Assembly: GCA_015680685.1 (NCBI GenBank)
Contig: MNCI01035832.1
Location: 219,032-283,031, forward strand
Direction: 5' to 3'
From: Gnetum montanum
Taxonomy: Eukaryota; Streptophyta; Gnetopsida; Gnetales; Gnetaceae
Length of the DNA stretch: 64,000 bases
Every line of letters begins with the position of its first letter. Position 1 is the stretch's first letter. Below the pieces are notes generated by a model. It did no database searches. It had not been told where the DNA came from and saw only the letters and a list, made by a program, of their open reading frames with translations. The position numbers were made by a program, and so were the translations under genes. Shown piece by piece: positions 46,377-57,677 of this stretch.

Positions 46377-47673
46377 TATTGACCTTTTGGTGTGTCAACA
46401 TTAAGTAGAATGGAGTCAAAGGTTGTTTGTATGATTGTGTGGTTGTTGTGTTTGTAGCACAAAGTACATGGGAAACCAAGATGAGATGACACCTACAAAG
46501 TAATTTCAAAATGAAGATCTCGAGGACCAAGATGAATCCTACATTGATGACAAGGAATGAACTAGTTTAGACAAAAGGAGAGCTTAAGGAGAAGGTCATC
46601 TACAAGATATCAAGCAAACAAGCAAGAAATAAAAGAACATGGACAAGAACCAAATGACTCACAAGAAAAGTTGACATTATCAAGAACTTGTAAGAGCATG
46701 TGGAGCTACAAATTTGTGAAAAAGGAACAAAGATTTCAAAGGGAAAATGAAGTTGAAGAATGATGTTTCCAAGAGAAAAAAGACATCTTGGTAGAATGGA
46801 AGGCAGCATAGGAGAAGACATATCTACAAAATAATAGACATCCCTCTGGATAGAAAGATGTCTTTCCTCAGACAAAGACATCTTCTCAAAATGAAGGCTA
46901 GTTGCCAAAAGATGCCTTTCACTAGAAGAAGAAGTCTTTCCAAAATCAAGGCCAGATGCAAAAAGACATCTCAGTCACAAAGAAGACGTCTTTGATGACT
47001 ATTAGTTAGTCATTGCATGAGTTCCAAGGTGATTTAGAAAACATAGTGGCTATAAGAAGACATCATTCTCATTGAGAAATATGCAAGCTTTTGAACTATC
47101 ATTGTGTAATCGTTAAGCCATCATTATATTCATTATTGTTCCTCATTGTATAATCATTTTTCTATTTGTAATTAGTCAAAGTGAGCTATGCTTCAAAGTG
47201 CAAGGATCAACAAACTTAGTTGCATTCTTTCCTTGTGATTTTTTTTCTTTTTTTCTTTTTTTCTTTTTTTTTTGGGATTGATGTGCTTCCTATAGGTAGC
47301 CATCTTTATTGAGCTTTTTGGAATCCTACAGGCTTGAGTGTTGGTGTAGTGAAACAATACTTTAAAGTAGACCTCAAGTTCTAAAGGTTGTGGGATCCTA
47401 GAAACCACATTCTAAGCTTTTTAGGACCTTGCAAGGTTGAGTCGATTCATAGCATCAAATCATTCTAGAGCAAATTTTAGAGCTTGTAAAGGTGTGGTAC
47501 CCATCAAACCACATTTAAGAGCAACAAACTCTAGAGGTGTGCTTGTGATCTACCCTCTAAATGTGGGCTACCCAAGTGGAAAACCATGTTAAATTTGGTG
47601 TGTGTGCTTTATCTCATAGATTTTAAATTTGGGGAACTTATTCATCCCCCCCTTCTAAGTTCAATGATCCACA
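46377..47673 (+). repeat. Copia-family 3' LTR
   Basis: It starts TATTGACCTTTTGG and ends CAATGATCCACA. TATAAGAA is at 47051-47058, and AGACATCT-type words are dense at 46735-46995. The bases right after it (47674) fall inside the protease of a minus-strand Copia. Its left partner would be the half LTR at 42301, but the outer flanks (ATTAG and AGTAA) do not match and the left flank lies in a different element. Confidence 0.85.
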
Positions 47674-47961
47674 AGTAACATCAAAATTTAAACCACAAAG
47701 TTGACTAATACTAAGAAGATTATGCTTTAGCCCTTTAACAAAGAAAACTTTATTTACTGTAGGTTGACCCTAAACTTTCCCTCCTATAGTACAAATACTT
47801 GTTATAAGAGCTTCCATGTCATCTCCAAATGTGATAGTTCCATAGTTTTGTTCTGAAAAGTATATGAATTGAGATTTATCTCCCATCATATGTTTTGAAC
47901 AACCGCTATCAATATACCATGTGCTTTTTTCAATAGCATAGAGAGCAACTTCAGCAATCAT
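47674..47961 (-). pseudogene. Copia-C protease remnant
   Basis: The minus strand reads STWYIDSGCSKHMMGDKSQF, the DSGCS active site of Copia protease, then YGTITFGDDMEAL and finally VFFVKGLKHNLLSISQLCG, a typical Copia motif that normally continues toward integrase. It is cut after about five more codons by the LTR ending at 47673. The catalytic Asp is intact. A stop lies between GGKV and the last motif. Confidence 0.92.
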
Positions 47962-48858
47962 ATTTTATTTAGATTTCTTCTCTTTTTGCTTCTTAACTTT
48001 ATTTCCTTACAAATAATCTTTTATAGGCTATTTTTAAAAAGAAAAAGTGTAATGTTTCATCCATAGATGGCAAAAAGCCTAAACATGTCCAAATTGTCCA
48101 CAATAAAAGAAATTTAAGGTCTTAAATATTATTGTATTGTCAAACCTAGAAGGATACCTCCTTGAATAACCTAAATAGGCTTTGATGTGCACATCCTTTT
48201 GCTCCTAGTCTACTTTGAGCTTTTCCTCTAAAAATTTCTTATTACTCTACTCACTAACATTGGTTAGCCTTTGAATCTCAATCATTATGTCTAAGTTTTA
48301 TTTTTTAAGACATAAACATTTTGAATTAAGAGTTACAATCTTTGTCTCCTTGTCATGGAAGATTATTTTCATTTTAAAGAATAGATTTTGAAAGAAAATA
48401 ACTTCATTATAAAGCATCTCATACCTTTCTTCTAAGGAGATTTCATCTCAATGATGAAATCTTTGATCCTCAATAGATTCTTGAGTTGTCAAGGAAAGAC
48501 AAAGATGATGTGTTGCTTTGGATGTATCCTTTGGACTTCTTTTCTTATCCAAGTTGTTATCAATTTTTCTGGTCCTTATTTCTTTTCTTGAATTTTCTTC
48601 ATGTGACCTACATTTACAATCTCTTTTGGAGAACATATGGCCTCTTTCATTTCATATCGAACAAAATGTAGAAGAGGAGGCATAATGTTTACCTTTACTA
48701 TTGTAGTAGAGGAGTTGAATGTAGCATTTCAAGATAAATTCAATGAAGCTCATCAATCTAGTTCTCCAATTAGAAGAGTTTAATCTAATAGCTGCTATTG
48801 ATTTGATATTAGTTGCCCCTTCTATGTTCATGTTGAAAATTCTACTTGATATTACTAA
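47962..48858 (-). pseudogene. Copia-C gag remnant
   Basis: Between protease and primer site, the minus strand has a zinc knuckle at about 48105-48070 reading FYCGQFGHVxAFC, in which the first cysteine position is Phe and one codon is a stop. Further upstream a Lys/Glu-rich region is followed by an N-terminal ATG-led stretch (MNIEGATNIKSIAAIRLNSS) near 48830. Its length is shorter than usual for Copia gag, so part may be deleted. Confidence 0.7.
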
Positions 48859-48870
48859 GCTCTTATACCA
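48859..48870 (-). other. Primer-binding site of Copia-C
   Basis: The minus strand reads TGGTATAAGAGC, which matches the Copia consensus TGGTATCAGAGC at 11 of 12 positions, two bases from the LTR edge. Confidence 0.88.
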
Positions 48871-48872
48871 CT

Positions 48873-49941
48873 TGTCGATCGAGAACTTAGAAGTAGGGTT
48901 GAATAAGTTTCCCAATTTAAAATGTTGTAGCCACCAAAAATAAATACAAATTTTATGTGGTTCTCCAACTTGGGTACATCCACATTTTAAGGGTAAAATC
49001 ATTGCACACCTCTGAACTTTGTTTCTTCAACATGTGGTTTTAAAGGCACAACACCCTATACAAACTTTCAGCTCCACTTTGGAGTGTTTCATCACCATGA
49101 AACCACTCAACCCCATAAGGTCTTGATAAGCTCAAAAATGCGGTTTAGAGGATATCACAACCTTTACAAAAGTAAAATCTACATAGGAGTGTTTTTTTGC
49201 TACAAAACCACTGAACCCCATAAGGTCATGACAAGCTCAACAAACATGTCTTCTCATAAGAAGAACATAAATCCCACAAGACTACAAGAAAGAAAGAAAA
49301 AGAACAAGGAAAGAATGTAACTTGTTTTACAAATCCCTTACACTTGAAGTGCAATACAACCAATATAAAAAGATGATGATATAATTAAGAGCAAATACAA
49401 ATTCACTTAGATTATCCAATGATTAATCTTTCAATGAACAATGCTTGCATAATTCCCAAGATTTTCACTTTATCTTATAACCTCAAAGATTTCGAAAACT
49501 CCTTAGAATTCATGCAACAACTATCAAATAGCTAGTATAGATGTCTACTTTGAAGTTTAGATTCTATTTGAGAGTGGCTTCAATGTAAGAAAGACATCTA
49601 TCTTTAAGTATAGACACATGCTTATAGACATCTATCTTCTAAGATAGATGTCTGCTAGTTTTCATAGACGTCTACTCTACTTTTTCACTTTGGAGTGTGA
49701 GGCATTCCCTTATCTATTTGATATCTTGGTAGTCTTTGGAACATCTTTGTTTAGCTTGTAGACTTCATTTTCATCCATGCTCTCGTCTTGTCCCTTTGGT
49801 CTTCATTTTGACATCTCATCATAGATCTTGTTCTTGAAGTCTTGCATTCTATTCTTACATGGTCCTGCAAAATCATCATCATACACATACATTCCACATT
49901 CTCCATTTTCTCTAAGGTTTTGAGATACCAAAAGGTCAACA
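48873..49941 (-). repeat. Copia-C 5' LTR
   Basis: The plus-strand right edge GGTCAACA and left edge TGTCGATC give a 1069-bp LTR in minus orientation, of the same family as 4924-6024. A TATA-like TTATAAGATA (minus) is at 49471-49480. Upstream of it on that strand (49540-49690) lie the AGATGTCT words. Confidence 0.88.
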
Positions 49942-51028
49942 TTCTTTAGTGTTTTATTCGACAAATTAATTACCTCAGTTTGTGTTTTGTGTGATTATAC
50001 AAGTTTGTAAGATGGAGGTCTACCAATACTTCACACTCTATAGCACATTTGCTAAAGTTATAAGGATTTAAAATCAAGTGATTTATAGAGTTGATTTGGA
50101 ATTATACCAAGATAGGCTACTTGGATAGCTTATGTAAGTGTCACATGTAATTGATCAATAATTTTCAACAAATTACAGAAGACATTCATAGAGGAAAAAT
50201 ATTAATTATCCTTCACCACTTCATGTTCTTCATACATAAGCTCCTTCATAGCATTTATGAACTTTTCAACCCCAACATATAGTTCTTGTGTTTTGTGGAA
50301 ACACTATTCTAACCTTGAAATAGAGCTGTAAGTACATTTACTTTAAGTCTTTGCAATTCATTCTCTATTATAGTTGGGACAAGGCTAGGATGATGATGAT
50401 GAATTCATTCTCTAATCTAGTAGTGGATAATTAAAACTAATTTTAATATACTAATCCATAATATTTTTCTTTTTCAATCATTCATTCATGAATAAGAATA
50501 GCTATAATGACTTTCCCAAGTGTAGGCTTGATCATCTTCTAAAATTTGATCAAGGATCTTACTTTTCAAACTTTTTTGTTGCTATAGCTAAGTCTATAAA
50601 TATAGTTGTTGCCTTGAAGATGTTACAATATGCTTCTCAATTCTAGTTAATGTAACATTTTTTCTTCTACCTATTTTTCTTCCATGTTAAGATTTTGATT
50701 AATGTCATCAAAATTATGGAAGATACAAATAGTTATAACACTAGTATTACCTCAATTTGCATTGCTAATAAACATGTTCTTTTAACATAGTATAGGATAA
50801 TATTAGATACTAGGACATTTAATTTAGCTCTAAAAGCACCAACCCCCTTACAATCTTGTTTTGAATCAAAATGTTGTTATGCCACTTTACATTAAAAAAT
50901 GCTATGAAAGAGTTTTATTAGTAGAGGTCATGTTAACATGTACTTTTTTTAGAGTATTATAGAGTTTTATTTTCATAATAAATTCAACTTATTCTCTTTT
51001 ATTACTTTTTATCTATAGAAGGGGCTTG
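49942..51028. other. AT-rich stretch, no gene seen
   Basis: No protein motif or repeat was recognised on either strand. Because a minus-strand primer site follows at 51029, part of this may be the decayed internal region of a Copia element. Confidence 0.4.
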
Positions 51029-51040
51029 GCTCTAATACCA
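51029..51040 (-). other. Orphan Copia primer-binding site
   Basis: The minus strand reads TGGTATTAGAGC (11 of 12 to the Copia consensus) and abuts TGTTAG on the plus strand at 51041, the expected edge of a minus-strand 5' LTR. I could not find the far edge of that LTR. Confidence 0.6.
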
Positions 51041-52058
51041 TGTTAGTTTTCCCAAATAAATCTATGCATTATGATGAATCTTAAAAAACATTTCACTCTT
51101 TCATGCTGTCATAAGTGAATATCATAAGTTAATTCTTGTATATATGTGATTCTTGTAAAAATTAATATATAAAAATTATCCTTTAATGAAATTTTATATT
51201 ACATGAAGGGTTGTGACTCCTCATGAGAAGTTATGTTACATCATTAATTAAATTGTAAATAATGATAGGTGATGAGGACATCAACCCACTTTAAAGAGGT
51301 AATTCTCATTGTTATGATAGCCTAGAAGTAGTATGAGTCATGTATTTGTGTTAGTTATTTTTTTGGAGTTATTTGAGTGTTTTATATAGCTTGAGTAAGC
51401 AACTATGATGTCACTATGGGTCATAGTAATCCATAATCTAGTATTATGAGCTATGAGTCATAATCTACTATAGCTGGCTTAAATTATACAAATTGTATAT
51501 TTTCTAGGTTGGGCCTTGAGTTGTATACCACTACAAGTCACAGTGAGCCATGGTCTAGAAACTTCTAGTCATAAGGAGTTCACACTTGACTGGGAAATAG
51601 TGGCAAAAATATTCATAATTTTACGAGTGCACTTGAGTGTGGTTACAATTTGGTCACATTATGGCTACTATTATTCCTTGATTATTCAAATAGCAAAGTA
51701 TCATTAAAGGACATCTACAAGTATTCCATGGTTCCTAAACTATGGGAAGAAAGCAAGGAATCACCAACCTTGAGATCTTACTTACAATAGGGGCATCAAT
51801 GACATCCTTTCCTATATTAAAATAATATAATAATACATTCTATGTGTCATAATTTTACTTTTTATAATACATGACTTTGAAAATATTGTATGTATTGTTG
51901 CATTGGAGAGGTTATTATAAATCTTTGAGGGATCAAGTTGGTGGTTTATTTTTTAATCATTTTTAGGATATTTATTTTAACATAATGAATTTTGAGAGGT
52001 TTAATTATATGCTACTTATTTAAAAAATAAATTATGTAGATTTATATTTTTAGGTGGG
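51041..52058. other. Possible LTR start, otherwise unassigned AT-rich DNA
   Basis: The first part may be a minus-strand LTR (see the primer site at 51029). Phrases on the theme GAGTCATAATC/GTCATAGTAATCC repeat around 51330-51480. No gene was found. Confidence 0.35.
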
Positions 52059-52222
52059 TCTTAAAATAGAAAAAATTTGACTATAAGTACATCCCAAGAT
52101 ATTTAGATAATATGATCCTTTAAAAATTTATAGGTGAGTTATTTATATTTATTTTTTATATTATTCTTATTGGCTATATGTCTTGGGGATGTACCTATAG
52201 TCACATTATTTCTATTTTGATG
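52059..52222. repeat. Long inverted repeat, MITE-like
   Basis: The left arm (52059-52111) contains TGACTATAAGTACATCCC. The complement of the right arm (52170-52222) contains TGACTATAGGTACATCCCC. The arms match along about 53 bp with roughly ten differences and enclose a 58-bp AT-rich loop. I see no clear target duplication. Confidence 0.7.
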
Positions 52223-53519
52223 TTCCTGTATTTAGATTTATTTTAAAATCTATCTTTGAAAAGATATCTAAAATTTCATGCTTACATCACCATTTAAATA
52301 TACTTTAATATGTACTTTATATTAATTGAGCAAGATGAAAGTAATAAATTGGTAATTTTCATGATTAAAGAAAGTTATTACTTCAAATGCATCATATATC
52401 ACATGACTCTATGAAAGTTATAAAGGTAGATTAAGTTTATAGATATATATAAATAAACTATGCTTATAAATAATACAAATAGTAATTATAGTTAATATTA
52501 TATTTTAGTAAAATTTTACCAAAGCACTTGGAGCAAGTTCACTCCAATATAATTTCACCTTCAAACTTAATAAATCCATATATTATGAAAGATAATTAAT
52601 ATGATAAAAATAAGAAAACAAGCTATCTTCAATTATTGAAAACAATATTATAAACAAGATTCCACAACTCATAGAACATTTAAAACACTCGCACACTCAA
52701 ACAATGTTGCAAAGCATGAGGCTCTACAACCACATAATGGTTGTTCCAATGTAAGACACAACCAAATGAAAATCTCTCTCATAACCTAGGACTAAGACTT
52801 AACACAATAGTAACACACAAGAACACACAAGCCAATACACCACAATTGATCTAAGAGCTACAATTCTAACTTGCACTCACTCAATGTGCTCTCTTAGCAT
52901 TCTTACCACACTTCATTAACTCACTTGATGCTCATCTCATGGTGATATAAAATAATAAACAACATCCTATATTTATTGAATTTATGAGTCAACAAACCTA
53001 AAAAAATTTTCCCAACTTAACTTGAGGATCTTAGACTATTTCCATCCTTTTCTTCATCATTTCAGTTGTTTCTCAAAGTGGAACAGTTAATGCTAGAAGT
53101 TTCCTCAATTGTACAAGTCATCTCTCACTTGGAATAAATGTCATTTTTTCATACACCACTGGTAGAAAAGACATCTTTCAAAAATGGGAGACATCTCTAT
53201 AATTGAAGAGATGTCTCTAATGTCTCATCAGAGACATCTCTAGCTTAGGACAGATGTCTCACCTAAGACATCTTAGTTTTGAGAGAGAAATCTCCACTTC
53301 TTGGTAGACATCACTGAGATGTCTCTTGTGAAGACTTTTCATTTTGCCAAGATGTCTCTTTGACCTCCAAGATGTTCTTCCAACTTCCACAATCTATAAA
53401 AATCATCTATAGAAAGAAGAAAAGGGGATTGGAAGAGGTATCCCTATAGCAACTCTCCTACCCTTTAAAAAGTAAATTCATGTGAACAAAGGAGTAGGGG
53501 TAGAAGTAATCCCTCACTC
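52223..53519. other. Unassigned AT-rich DNA with a TGTCTC-rich cluster
   Basis: No gene is visible. By position the right part should be the 3' LTR of the minus-strand chromovirus at 53520, but no clear LTR edge was found. It contains the cluster described at 53188-53358. Confidence 0.4.
53188..53358. promoter_or_regulatory. Seven TGTCTC/GAGACA hexamers in 171 bp
   Basis: GAGACA occurs at 53188 and 53231; TGTCTC at 53212, 53221, 53255, 53320 and 53353. Most are embedded in AGATGTCTC. The cluster resembles the one in the Copia LTRs, but I could not align the sequence around it to those LTRs. Confidence 0.5.
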
Positions 53520-54188
53520 ATGAAGTTTGATCTCATGAATACATACGGGATCATCTATACACTGATCCTTCCAATGGATTAAGTACTCATGCCTCTTCAC
53601 TCCCTAAGTGCTTGAAGCTTCCCTCTGCTTGAGTATAATGGTCTTCCTCTCCATTGAAGTATTGGATTGATCAATAGCCCCTTCAACTCATTGATGCTAT
53701 CCTATATGGTTTTCTCATCAACTGATCCATGATAGTGCATAAGATCTAAAGCATTAAACACAAAAGATAAACCAACATCATTTACTAAGTCAATCTCAAA
53801 GACATTGTCATTAATTTTATCCTTAATTCTAAAAAGTCTCATCTTCCTAGCCTTTAACTTGGAGAAGTTAACTTCTCTCAACCTCTTCTTATTTAAGTAC
53901 ACCCAAACCAAGTTACCAACAACAAAATTTAGCTTCTATTTATCCTTATTCCCCTTGAGGATCCTCTCTTTAGTCTTCTTCTCAAAATTTGATGTTACTT
54001 GTGCATGGAGATCCCTCATCTCTTACACAAAATCAACACTAATTTAAGTTTTACCATCAAACCTATTCAAGATATCCATCATATTTGGATAAAAATCATA
54101 GTTCACCTTAAATGAACTACTAATGGTAATGTGAAAAGCATTATAATACAAAAACTTAACATGACACAAAAAAATTTTCCACCTATGT
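53520..54188 (-). pseudogene. Chromovirus integrase C-terminus and chromodomain remnant
   Basis: The minus strand gives YYNAFHITISSSFKVNYDFY (end of the catalytic core), then a charged helix, then LVWVYLNKKRLREVNFSKLK and FRIKDKINDNVFEIDLVND, which is the GPY/F module. Downstream near 53600-53560 is HEYLIHWKDQ, the core of a chromodomain. This marks a chromovirus. The rest of the integrase is at 61675-62020, separated by an insertion. Stops are scattered. Confidence 0.85.
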
Positions 54189-54242
54189 TGTCACATCCCC
54201 ATTCCCAAATGATGCTACTAACTAATGAAGATGGTGTCTCTT

Positions 54243-55124
54243 TGATGAGTTGTGATTTGGTGGGCCCCAACATTGGATATGCTACGTCAGAGTCCCAATG
54301 TCATGTACCTGATATCAAGGCTAATAAGCGACATTGGATACTCAACATCACCTCATCTGGACCTCGCCTATACTACACTTGGGCTTCTTGATGGGACATC
54401 TTAGAAGATAGTTAGTTTTTAGTTTTCAAGTTAGATTTCAGTTTCTTTTCTTAAAAGTCTATTATTTCCAGTGCATGCCAGTAGTGTGATGTTTGTAATC
54501 ATACGACATCTTTGTTCAAGTATAATGTACTTGGACATGTTACATGAGTAGAAATAAAGATCGAGATTACTTCCATCATTGCAACATCCACTTAGATTAA
54601 TATTATTACTTTAATTATTTAATGCTTTCTTTAGTTAAACATTTTCATTTATTATTATTTACTATTTTTGTCATTAAGCAAAATGCGTAAGCCCTAATCA
54701 CGAGCATTTAAGTGAAAATACTTGGTCATCCAAAAGTGTATCATTTGGCATAACTAGGGACATGCACTTGGCAATCCCAAAAGTAGCCTCACGAAGTCCA
54801 AGATGTGTACAGATGATTAAGTGCAGATACTCATCGCCCATAGGCTAGTTTAGATCTTGTTTTCTAGTATTCATTAGTTTAATTAATCCATCTCTTTGTC
54901 ATCATCAGGAGTAAAATAGAATTAGAAACAACACCATATACCTCACTTTGAACTAAACCATATGTGACAAAGCTACCACTAGTCCAAGTGGGAAGATAGT
55001 AAACTATGATCAAAGCATAATGATGTAGATGCCACACCTAGTCCCATCCATGGAATTCGACCAGATCGTGCATCAACACTTGTGATTCATATGGTTGAGC
55101 ATAGGGGTACCTCATCGTTCATCA
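54243..55124 (+). repeat. Gypsy-N 5' LTR
   Basis: It is 882 bp, from TGATGAGTTGTGATTTGG to CATCGTTCATCA. Positions 54631-55124 match 60656-61149 at about nine bases in ten by eye. The terminal TGATGAG/CTCATCA heptamer is identical to that of the solo LTR at 6320-7018. Confidence 0.85.
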
Positions 55125-55125
55125 T

Positions 55126-55143
55126 TAGTGTTGTTGCTGAGGA
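55126..55143 (+). other. Decayed primer-binding site of Gypsy-N
   Basis: TAGTGTTGTTGCTGAGGA lies one base after the LTR. It matches the tRNA-Asp site used by Athila-like elements (TGGCGCCGTTGCCGGGGA) at 12 of 18 positions. All six differences are C-to-T or G-to-A, as expected from methylated-cytosine decay. Confidence 0.7.
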
Positions 55144-55250
55144 TGGTGCTAGTTATCTATATTGGTGATATTATACATGATCACTATAAAATATATTAAT
55201 GAAATATCTTTCAGAAACTCTTAGCTCACGCACACCATAAATCAAGAATA

Positions 55251-56500
55251 ATGTCTCTCTCACATGGAAGTGACTATGCATTGTATCGCAAACACATTCA
55301 TTGGAGAAATAACATGATATACGATGAAGAAGTTTGGAGTAATCAACCTTATGCAAGGGTTTCTTATGATCATGATCACCCTGATGACACTCAAAGACTA
55401 CATTCACCTAAGGTAAGAAATCTTGGAGGATATGATGTAGGTCCTAAACTAGGGGAGGCCTCAAGGCCTAAGACCTCCTCAAAATCCAAAAATGATAAAT
55501 TAAGGGACCCTAGGAAACACCATAGAAGCCATGGCAATTCTTCCAGTTGCTCATCTTCCTCTTTTCATTCAATGTCTAATTCTAACGAAGATGAACATAG
55601 GTATAGAGATAAGATTCCACTAAAGGGTCAAACTAAAAATTGAAATCAAACCCACAAGAAAAGTCAAAGACATCACCATGAACATAGAAATTTTTCTCAA
55701 AATTTTTTTGATGACAATGAACCCCCGTTGGCCACTAAGAGTCTAATGCATATGACAAACATCATTAAGATATCTCATAGGCATTACAAAAAGAGTCAAC
55801 TACCTAAGCTTGACATGAACAATATTTCTAAATTTGCAAGAGGCTATGATTCAGATTGGCAATATCATTTACAAGCCTTCTAGGATGCTTATGCCTTCTA
55901 TAACATTGAAAGTGGATGGAAAATGCTTAAGCTCTTACCTAGGACACTAACTGATAAAGCCAAAGTGTGGTATCAATCATTGAGACCAAATTCCATCCGA
56001 CGATGGTCTACAATGATGGAACTTTTCAATGAGAGATCCCAAACCTATAAAAGAGTGTCCAATTAGAGGAGACAAATCCAAGAGTGGATACAAGAACAAC
56101 ATGAACCCTTGGACATGGCCTTAGATAAATATTATGCTTTACTGAATAGATGCCCAAGCCATGGTTTCTCTAAGGAAGAGCAACTTTACCACATCATAGA
56201 TGGGCTTTGTAATGAAACAGGGCAACCCTTGGGATGTATGCCCCAAGGCAATTATATGAGCTTCAAGTCCATTAGATCAAAGAGATAATTGAACGTATGG
56301 CAAAATAAGAAGAAGAGATGTGCAAGTGGGAGAATGTAGAGAAATCTCAATGGGATCCAACACTTCAATCGAAGGAGGTCCCAATAAGGTGATCCCACAA
56401 CCAACCTTGTTGATACAAGAGTCTATTGATGAATTAGAAGCAAAGTTTAATAGGATGTCCAAATGGATATATGAAAATGTCACAATCTCATTGAGATAGT
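55251..56500 (+). pseudogene. Gypsy-N gag remnant
   Basis: The first open stretch (55251-55643) is charged and serine-rich (HRSHGNSSSCSSSSFHSMSN), a plausible N-terminal region. The capsid core follows from about 55745: LPKLDMNNISKFARGYDSDW, LLPRTLTDKAKVWYQSLRP, WSTMMELFNERSQT and PLDMALDKYYALLNRCPSHG, the pattern of the Retrotrans_gag family. At least three in-frame stops are present, for example near 55879. There is no zinc knuckle in the next part. Confidence 0.85.
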
Positions 56501-56513
56501 CGAGGAGAGGATC

Positions 56514-57677
56514 ATGCAAAATAAGCTAAGCGATCATAATAAACAAAGGATACATAACCAAGAAACAACTAAGGACACTTTTTGGCAAAAGGGAAACATG
56601 GCTAAAGGAATTGAGGCTATAGATTCAATCACAAACGAAGATAATGGATGTGACATCTACATATATGAGCATCCAAAGGGCCATTGCCTAATTTTGTTTC
56701 ATCTATGGGAGTATTGGGCATGTGCCTTAAATCTGAAGTTTGTGCAAAAGCACATGCCCGAGAGATTTCCTCTTCCACAAGGTAATTATAAACAGTCTCA
56801 CAACCAATCGTACCATCCTAGGGAGACTTATTACCAACCTTAACACAATCATCAACTATAGTGCAAAAACCACAATCATGGGGGAGGTGACCACCAAATT
56901 AGCCTTATCCTTCCTATCTATTGAAACCTCATGAATACTATGTTCAACACCTTGTTTCTCCAACTATTTCATGACCACTACCACTCTCCTGAGTACCATC
57001 AATTCATGACATCCCCTTAAGGATCACCATCTCACACCTCTTAACATCCATCCTACCCTCAATATTTTCACAATTCACCTCCTCCAATGCCATTGCCACC
57101 AACTCAAGAAGGTTCAACACCCCAATATCAAGAAACGAGTTCTATTTATGCTGCAAATGTGCATAGATACACTGATGCTAGTGAGTCCCAAATGCAACAT
57201 TAGAAATGTCCCTTCTAGAGAAAAGATCATAAGTCAAAATAAACCACGTGTGCATCCACCACATCCATCGAGCCAGTACAACTCCCATCTAGTGCACCAC
57301 CTTCCTTATTTCAACAAACATCCTCCAATAGTACAAAAAGGCCACCATCCATTAGTACTCCACTTCCACATTCAACCAATGAATCTACAAGCATGGGGAG
57401 ACAAACAAATCCATGCATATCATATCATAATCAAGGGTGCTATCATGGGCCAATCATCCATAATGTTAACACACCTCATATCCTAGTCCATCATACATAT
57501 AACAATCAAGTGTGTGACCTAAAATTTTTCTACCCAACCACCACACCTTCAACAGGCACCCAGTGGCTAGGGTATGAAGGGTTCACAATGTTTCATACAT
57601 GCATGGATCCTTTTCATCCACTTATTAATCCTAGCCATGACCAAATGTTTAGTCATGGGGGTTACCCCCCATTCTAA
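56514..57677 (+). pseudogene. Gypsy-N proline/histidine-rich frame
   Basis: Overlapping open stretches (56514-56843, 57148-57486, 57393-57677) encode His-, Pro- and Asn-rich text. It ends with LGYEGFTMFHTCMDPFHPL and a stop at 57675-57677. It continues gag in some frame and may be its C-terminal tail. No catalytic motif is visible. I do not recognise a family. Confidence 0.5.
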
